This document shows, one piece after another, positions 59,324 through 64,000 of a DNA stretch of 64,000 bases. The notes beneath the pieces are model-generated. The model searched no databases, was not told where the DNA came from, and saw nothing but the letters and a program-made list of their open reading frames with translations. Both the position numbers and the translations under genes were made by a program. The stretch spans positions 1 to 64,000 of the forward strand of contig NZ_JBLYZJ010000002.1 in the NCBI RefSeq assembly GCF_048551375.1, written 5' to 3'. Numbering within the stretch: position 1 is the stretch's first letter; each line of letters starts with the position of its first letter. This stretch comes from Faucicola sp048551375 (GTDB lineage Bacteria; Pseudomonadota; Gammaproteobacteria; Pseudomonadales; Moraxellaceae).

Positions 59324-61408
59324 TTATAAAAAATCCTCAATCGGTAATTTACCAATGAGCCACACCAACAACCGTTGTTTCCAGTTGCTATCTGGCTCAT
59401 CGCTAAATACCTTGAATGGGTCACTGCTATAATCTTGCCATAGCAACTTATCATTATCCACCGCCACCACATACGCCAATTCTTTTTGCCAATTCTCAAT
59501 GGTATCATCAAGTTGACCTGCCAAAATCGGACTGTGAATAATCGCCCCCATTTCGGTATTGACCGAAGCCGAGCGAGGGTCAAAATTAAACGAACCAACA
59601 AACAATTTTTCGCCATCAATCGAGAAAGTCTTGGCGTGTAGGCTTGAGCTACTGCGATTAATCCAACGGTGGCGTTCACGGTGCTGACGGCGATAATGAC
59701 GGCTATGTCGGTGGCGATGCGGTTTGGTATGAGAAGAGGCTTGGTCTTGCTGATTATCCGTATGGCGGTGTAAGCGTTTTGTCAAGCGATGATAAATTTG
59801 TCCCCCAAGGCTAGTATCTTCTGTCGGTGGCGATTTTAATACGTTTTGCATTGAGTCTTGCTGTGTTGCTTGCTCTGATGAGGGTTGAGCATTTGCACTG
59901 CTGTGTTCAATCGTTTGACGGTTGGCTTTGAGTTCAAATAAACGAATGTTCCCCATCAACAATGGCAGACGGTATCGCATATACCCTGCGTGTACTGCTA
60001 TCACATCATTGGCAGTCAGTGAGTTGGTCAGAATATTGACCTCAATGCCTCGTTCCGATAGAGCAACCAGTTGCTTTGTCCAAGCTTTAGTCGGTACAAA
60101 ATAAGGCGATACAATCGTTAGGCTTTTTTGTGGGGATAACAGGCTACTGGCGATTTGCTCGATTAAATGTAGGTCTTCGTTAGTTTCGAGGTTGTCATCA
60201 TCAGTGGGGCGTTTAGAATTAAGGTCACGCAACTCTTGGGTATTGTAAGGGCGTGACATTAGCTGATAATTCTCAAGCCGTTGTTGACGAAATTGGTGTT
60301 TTTCGGCACGGGTCATGCGGTTTTTTTGTAGTAAATTATCGGGTAACGCCTTGGTCGGTGGGTCGCTGACAAATGCCACTTTTACCCATAAAAATTCCAG
60401 TTCACCTGATGATAAATTGTCCAAAAAATCACTATCACTCAATGCTCTGCGATAGCTTGCCGTTTGGGTTTGGTATTCGTCATTATTAAGCTTGGATAAA
60501 TCGACAGGCTTGAGTGACTTGGTGACAATTAAGGATAACGGAAAACTGGCGTGGCTGTTCCAATAACGGTCAAAATCGCTCGATACATCATTGACCACTT
60601 CGCCAATCGCCAATACATCAAGGTCGGCAAAGTTGACTTTTTCATTGATGTTAAAATACTCGTCACCGATGTTGCGACCACCAAAAATACAGGCTTGGTT
60701 ATCAACAGTAAAGGATTTATTGTGCATACGGCGATTGAGGCGTTTTAGGGCAGTAAGATAGCCGAATATACGAAAATAGCGATTCATAAATGGATTAAAT
60801 AACCGCACTTCAATATTCGGATGGCTATCAAGCGTTTGCAATACAGGGTCTATGCCAACGGTATTGTTATCGTCCAACAGCAGACGCACTCGCACGCCAC
60901 GCTCGGCAGCTCGCCAAATCTCATAAAACAACAATCGACCTGAGGCATCGTCATGCCACATATAATATTGTAAATCGAGGGTGTTTTCGGCAAGTTGAGC
61001 GAGTAACACTCGGATGTTTAACGCTTCATTGCCATCATAAATGGCATAAATACCTGATAAATCCGATTGGGCATTGTCTGAGGTTGGTGTGGTATCATCA
61101 ATATCTGTTTGGTGTTCAAAGCGAGATAAAAGCTGGCGTAAGCGGTTGTTTTCGCCGAGTTGTTCATGTAAAAAATAACTATCTTTAATCCCCTCAAGGC
61201 TTGGTAAACGGTGATTGGCAATACCAACTAACAAAATAATTAACGAAACAATAGCGATGATTATCCATAAGCCATAATCATACACCCAACTTAGATGTGT
61301 GAGCCAACGAAACCAATCTTCCGCTAGCAAATCCAGTGGCAGTAAATTCAATACAAGTGAGTCAAGGGCTACCAATGCCAAATCTTTTAGTCCTAAGTGC
61401 CGAAACAA
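59324..61408 (-). CDS. Phospholipase D family, cardiolipin synthase C-like
   Basis: Membrane-associated protein of 694 residues. A hydrophobic segment near 47-65 precedes two PLD catalytic motifs: HNKSFTVD (H229, K231, D236) and HAKTFSID (H591, K593, D598), the latter followed by GSFNFDPRS. Such enzymes exchange phosphatidyl groups to make cardiolipin. It is longer than ClsC (about 470). Extra sequence lies at the N-terminus and in a Ser/Gln-rich then His/Arg-rich insert (about 510-586) directly before the second HKD motif. It starts divergently from smc. Confidence 0.88.
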   Translation of the reverse strand: MFRHLGLKDLALVALDSLVLNLLPLDLLAEDWFRWLTHLSWVYDYGLWIIIAIVSLIILLVGIANHRLPSLEGIKDSYFLHEQLGENNRLRQLLSRFEHQTDIDDTTPTSDNAQSDLSGIYAIYDGNEALNIRVLLAQLAENTLDLQYYMWHDDASGRLLFYEIWRAAERGVRVRLLLDDNNTVGIDPVLQTLDSHPNIEVRLFNPFMNRYFRIFGYLTALKRLNRRMHNKSFTVDNQACIFGGRNIGDEYFNINEKVNFADLDVLAIGEVVNDVSSDFDRYWNSHASFPLSLIVTKSLKPVDLSKLNNDEYQTQTASYRRALSDSDFLDNLSSGELEFLWVKVAFVSDPPTKALPDNLLQKNRMTRAEKHQFRQQRLENYQLMSRPYNTQELRDLNSKRPTDDDNLETNEDLHLIEQIASSLLSPQKSLTIVSPYFVPTKAWTKQLVALSERGIEVNILTNSLTANDVIAVHAGYMRYRLPLLMGNIRLFELKANRQTIEHSSANAQPSSEQATQQDSMQNVLKSPPTEDTSLGGQIYHRLTKRLHRHTDNQQDQASSHTKPHRHRHSRHYRRQHRERHRWINRSSSSLHAKTFSIDGEKLFVGSFNFDPRSASVNTEMGAIIHSPILAGQLDDTIENWQKELAYVVAVDNDKLLWQDYSSDPFKVFSDEPDSNWKQRLLVWLIGKLPIEDFL

Positions 61409-61450
61409 AATTATCTTATAAGTAAAAGGAAAAAATTATCAACGGTTTTC

Positions 61451-61548
61451 CATTCGCCCTGAGCTTGTCGAAGGGTAGGAAAACCCACTTCGCTAGGCTC
61501 GTCTTGCGAAGCAGTGCTTCTCAGGTTCGACAAGCTCACCACGAACGG
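61451..61548. repeat. Inverted repeat of the CCTGAGCTTGTCGAA type
   Basis: CATTCGCCCTGAGCTTGTCG (from 61451) pairs with CGACAAGCTCACCACGAACG (to 61547) around a loop that contains GCGAAGCAGTGCTTCTC. Sequences of this kind are common intergenic repeats in many proteobacteria. It lies in the 327-bp gap between the cls-like gene and smc. Confidence 0.75.
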
Positions 61549-61735
61549 TTTTAATCGTTTAAATTTGTTCAGTTATTTACAAGTTATTGAGTATTTGAGT
61601 GAGATTGTAGGTATTATGCAATAAATTTGGCATTACACAAGTCATATCAAGTTATTTATCGGTAAACATTGTAATGAATAAACGCTAAATTTTTGCTAAA
61701 ATAACCGCCTTTTTTATTCATTTAAAACATCAAAA

Positions 61736-64000
61736 ATGCGGTTAAAACAACTCAAACTCGCTGGCTTTAAATCCTTCGCCAACCCATCCACCTTTCACTT
61801 TCCCAAGAACATCACTGCCATTGTTGGGCCTAATGGCTGTGGCAAATCCAACGTCATTGATGCGATTCGTTGGGTATTGGGCGAGTCGTCTGCCAAACAA
61901 CTGCGTGGCGGTGCGATGAGTGACGTGATTTTTGCAGGCACACAGGACAAACCTGCCAAAAGCCTTGCCAGTGTTGAACTTGTTTTTGAACATACCCAAG
62001 GTGACGAAGATGGCAAAGGCGGTATTCATCACCCCCTCAACCTGTATCACGAGCTATCCGTCCGCCGTCAGATGAGCAAGGACGGCAAATCCGATTATTT
62101 TATCAACGGCACAAAGGTGCGTAGACGTGATGTGGTGGATATTTTTCTTGGCACAGGCTTGGGGGCGAGGTCGTATGCGGTGATTGAGCAGGGCATGATT
62201 GGGCGGATTATTGATGCCAATGCCTTGCAACTGCGTGAGTTTATCGAAGAAGCCTCTGGGGTGTCACGCTACCAAAGTCGCCGTGAAGAAACCCAAAAAC
62301 AACTCACCACTGCCGAAGATAATTTGGCACGTTTGCACGACATGGCAAGCGAATTGGCAGTGCAACAAAAACGCCTTGAAAGCCAAGCCAAAACCGCAAA
62401 GCTTGCCCAAACATGGCAAACCGAAATGGATAATGCCAGCCAGCAATTGTTAATCGATGATTATGGGCAGGCGTGGCAAAAACAACAGCAGTTACAGCAA
62501 GAATTTGGTAAAATTAGCCAACAAGTGACTGCTAAAAAAACCGAAATTAACCAGTTAATGAGCGAGCAACAGACCGCCCAACGCCATATCAGCGAGCAAC
62601 AACTTGCCTATCAACATCAGCAAAACCTCGCAGGACAACACTGGCAACAGCACCATGAAGCCCAAAGCCTTGTCACCCAAGCCGACAAGCAACTGGAAAA
62701 TGATAACCAACGCTTGACGGTGTTGACCGCTGAAATTAGCCGTTTTGCCGACTATCAACAGCAATTAACTGAGCAAAAACAGCAAGCCCAACAAAAAATT
62801 GTCAACTTACCCCAACAATTATCTGTGTTAACTGAGCAAATCAATCGCTTGCGAGATGAGCAACACGAGCTAAAAAACCAACGTCAAGATGTGGCAAGTG
62901 AGTTGGTGAAATTAAACCAACAAAAACAAGACCTTGAAAAACAACTGGCGGTGGCTGAAAATGGCTTAAAGCACCACGATAGCAACCAACAACGACTGAA
63001 AAAACGTGAGCAAGAACACGCCCATGCCTTGCAAACATGGCAAACCGCCAAAGCTCAATTTGATAGCGAATTTGCCGATTTTGATGTGGGTTCAGGTGAC
63101 GGTAGTGATGAAGCTAGTGACAGCCAACTAGCAAAACTCACCGATACTATCGAACGCCTAGAAAATCGCATTATCGCACGCCAAGAAGAGCTAGCCGACC
63201 AAGCGGACGAGGTCGAGAGCCTAACTCGTCAGCATCGCCAACTTGAGCAACAACGCCACACATGGCAAACCGAACAGCAAACCTTGCAAAATCTGCTCGA
63301 CCGCTTAAATGAACAAGAACAACAAGCCAAGCAAACATTGGCAAAAAACCAAAAGAATGCCAACGACAATTCGCCAACGTTACCGCTGTTAGCACACACG
63401 TTGACGCTAACCGAGCAAGGTAAAACCCACGTTGAAACATTGGATAGCGTGTTGGCATTGATGGCAAATTGGGCGGTTTTTGACAATGATTTAACCAATG
63501 CCAACCTTAATTTTAATCAATTTAATCAAGCGGTGACGTTGTTTTCCCAAAAACAATTTTCGCAAAATCAAAGTCCTTCCACTAAGCTGATTGATGTAGC
63601 AAATTGGCTAAAATTTTCCGATTTAATTCAAAGCCCTAGTGTTGCGATTTTTGAACGGATTTGGCTGTATAATGGTGAGGTGAGCCATGCAGAATTTGAA
63701 GCATTTTTTGCCCAAATTCAGCCCCAATTAGCCGAAGATTGGTTATTGGTAAAAGCGGAAGAAATCTTATATTTGCTCCATCAAACGCTAGTCATCAATC
63801 TATCTGCGTTGATAGCAGATTTACATAGTGATAAAAAAAATCAAACCACGCCCACACTGGGTTTAAGCCAAAAAATCCAACATCAAACCCGCATTGATGA
63901 ATTGCAAAATTTGATTGATAAACAAAAACCGCAACTTGAACGTGTCAGCATGGCGTTGCAACAGGCGACTGTCAGTCTTGAAGAATGGCAAGCCCAAGAC
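61736..64000 (+). CDS. smc: Chromosome partition protein SMC, 5' part
   Basis: The frame is open from the ATG at 61736 to the window end, 755 codons, so the gene is truncated by the edge, not broken. The N-terminal ATPase head has MRLKQLKLAGFKSF, Walker A GPNGCGKS (31-38) and the Q-loop region. A long Gln/Lys/Glu-rich coiled coil follows from about 165, and a hinge-like globular stretch begins near 530-560. SMC folds and segregates chromosomes as a dimer with ScpA/ScpB. The C-terminal head is outside the window. Confidence 0.95.
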   Translation, partial: MRLKQLKLAGFKSFANPSTFHFPKNITAIVGPNGCGKSNVIDAIRWVLGESSAKQLRGGAMSDVIFAGTQDKPAKSLASVELVFEHTQGDEDGKGGIHHPLNLYHELSVRRQMSKDGKSDYFINGTKVRRRDVVDIFLGTGLGARSYAVIEQGMIGRIIDANALQLREFIEEASGVSRYQSRREETQKQLTTAEDNLARLHDMASELAVQQKRLESQAKTAKLAQTWQTEMDNASQQLLIDDYGQAWQKQQQLQQEFGKISQQVTAKKTEINQLMSEQQTAQRHISEQQLAYQHQQNLAGQHWQQHHEAQSLVTQADKQLENDNQRLTVLTAEISRFADYQQQLTEQKQQAQQKIVNLPQQLSVLTEQINRLRDEQHELKNQRQDVASELVKLNQQKQDLEKQLAVAENGLKHHDSNQQRLKKREQEHAHALQTWQTAKAQFDSEFADFDVGSGDGSDEASDSQLAKLTDTIERLENRIIARQEELADQADEVESLTRQHRQLEQQRHTWQTEQQTLQNLLDRLNEQEQQAKQTLAKNQKNANDNSPTLPLLAHTLTLTEQGKTHVETLDSVLALMANWAVFDNDLTNANLNFNQFNQAVTLFSQKQFSQNQSPSTKLIDVANWLKFSDLIQSPSVAIFERIWLYNGEVSHAEFEAFFAQIQPQLAEDWLLVKAEEILYLLHQTLVINLSALIADLHSDKKNQTTPTLGLSQKIQHQTRIDELQNLIDKQKPQLERVSMALQQATVSLEEWQAQD

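Overview
This 64 kb stretch is chromosomal DNA of a gammaproteobacterium, most likely a Moraxellaceae member (Moraxella/Faucicola osloensis-like; this is inference, not a database result). The clues are the tyrA-aroA fusion, the MesX/MesD methionine synthase pair, rubredoxin plus rubredoxin reductase, split pntAA/pntAB, dispersed type II secretion genes (gspL-gspM beside sixA and gpsA), moderately low GC and many short hairpin repeats between genes. Most of the window is ordinary housekeeping sequence.

Layout. 0.35-1.54 kb: a complete IS4-family insertion sequence with a perfect 9-bp target duplication, sitting directly behind the stop codon of a DUF3426 gene. 1.5-6.4 kb: DUF3426, prmA and mrcB (minus strand). 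6.9-9.5 kb: a CcoI/FixI-type copper ATPase. 9.6-10.6 kb: a lipoprotein gene. 10.7-15.3 kb: an RNA-repair/RNA-surveillance locus (rsr, a noncoding RNA array, rtcR). 15.5-29.7 kb: hda, a DUF2057 gene, gspM-gspL-sixA-gpsA, a nitroreductase, a beta-aminopeptidase, a PaiB-like gene, a decayed toxin-antitoxin pair, zapE, a REP-associated transposase (RAYT) with its REPs, and small envelope genes. 30-39 kb: a DUF3482 GTPase cluster, mesX-mesD, nadK and rubB-rubA. 39-50 kb: apt, tal, pheA-hisC, tyrA-aroA, two EamA transporters, an RHH/EVE-like protein, and folB-folK. 50.6-64 kb: pilR, rnz, glpQ, pntAA-pntAB-pntB, iscX, a cardiolipin-synthase-like enzyme and the first 755 codons of smc.

The most interesting region is 10.74-13.1 kb. 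Downstream of a Ro60 orthologue (rsr), on the same strand, lie four tandem structured RNAs (10745-11235). They share one architecture: stem 1, a 5-6 nt ATGCC-like strand, stem 2, TACAT, a variable module, stem 2', an 8-nt strand ending YTGG, stem 1'. The paired stems differ in sequence between units but stay complementary in every unit, as expected of real RNA structure. The variable modules form a graded series from none, to a T-arm only, to two almost complete tRNA folds that are circularly permuted (3' half before 5' half). One resembles tRNA-Asn and one a type II, Leu-like tRNA. They fit the bacterial Y RNA (Yrl) class that binds Rsr. A -24/-12 (sigma-54) promoter precedes rsr, a sigma-70-like promoter precedes the RNA array, and an intrinsic terminator ends it. 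The divergent rtcR encodes the CARF/sigma-54 activator of such operons. The usual rtcB/rtcA ligase/cyclase genes are absent from the window.

The intergenic spaces carry several repeat families: a Correia-like TATAG...CTATA element, a ~137-bp element with TAGGRCTTAC-type ends, an AGACCTCTTT-ended element, GGGCGTAATGCTTACGCCC hairpins, and REPs matching the RAYT.
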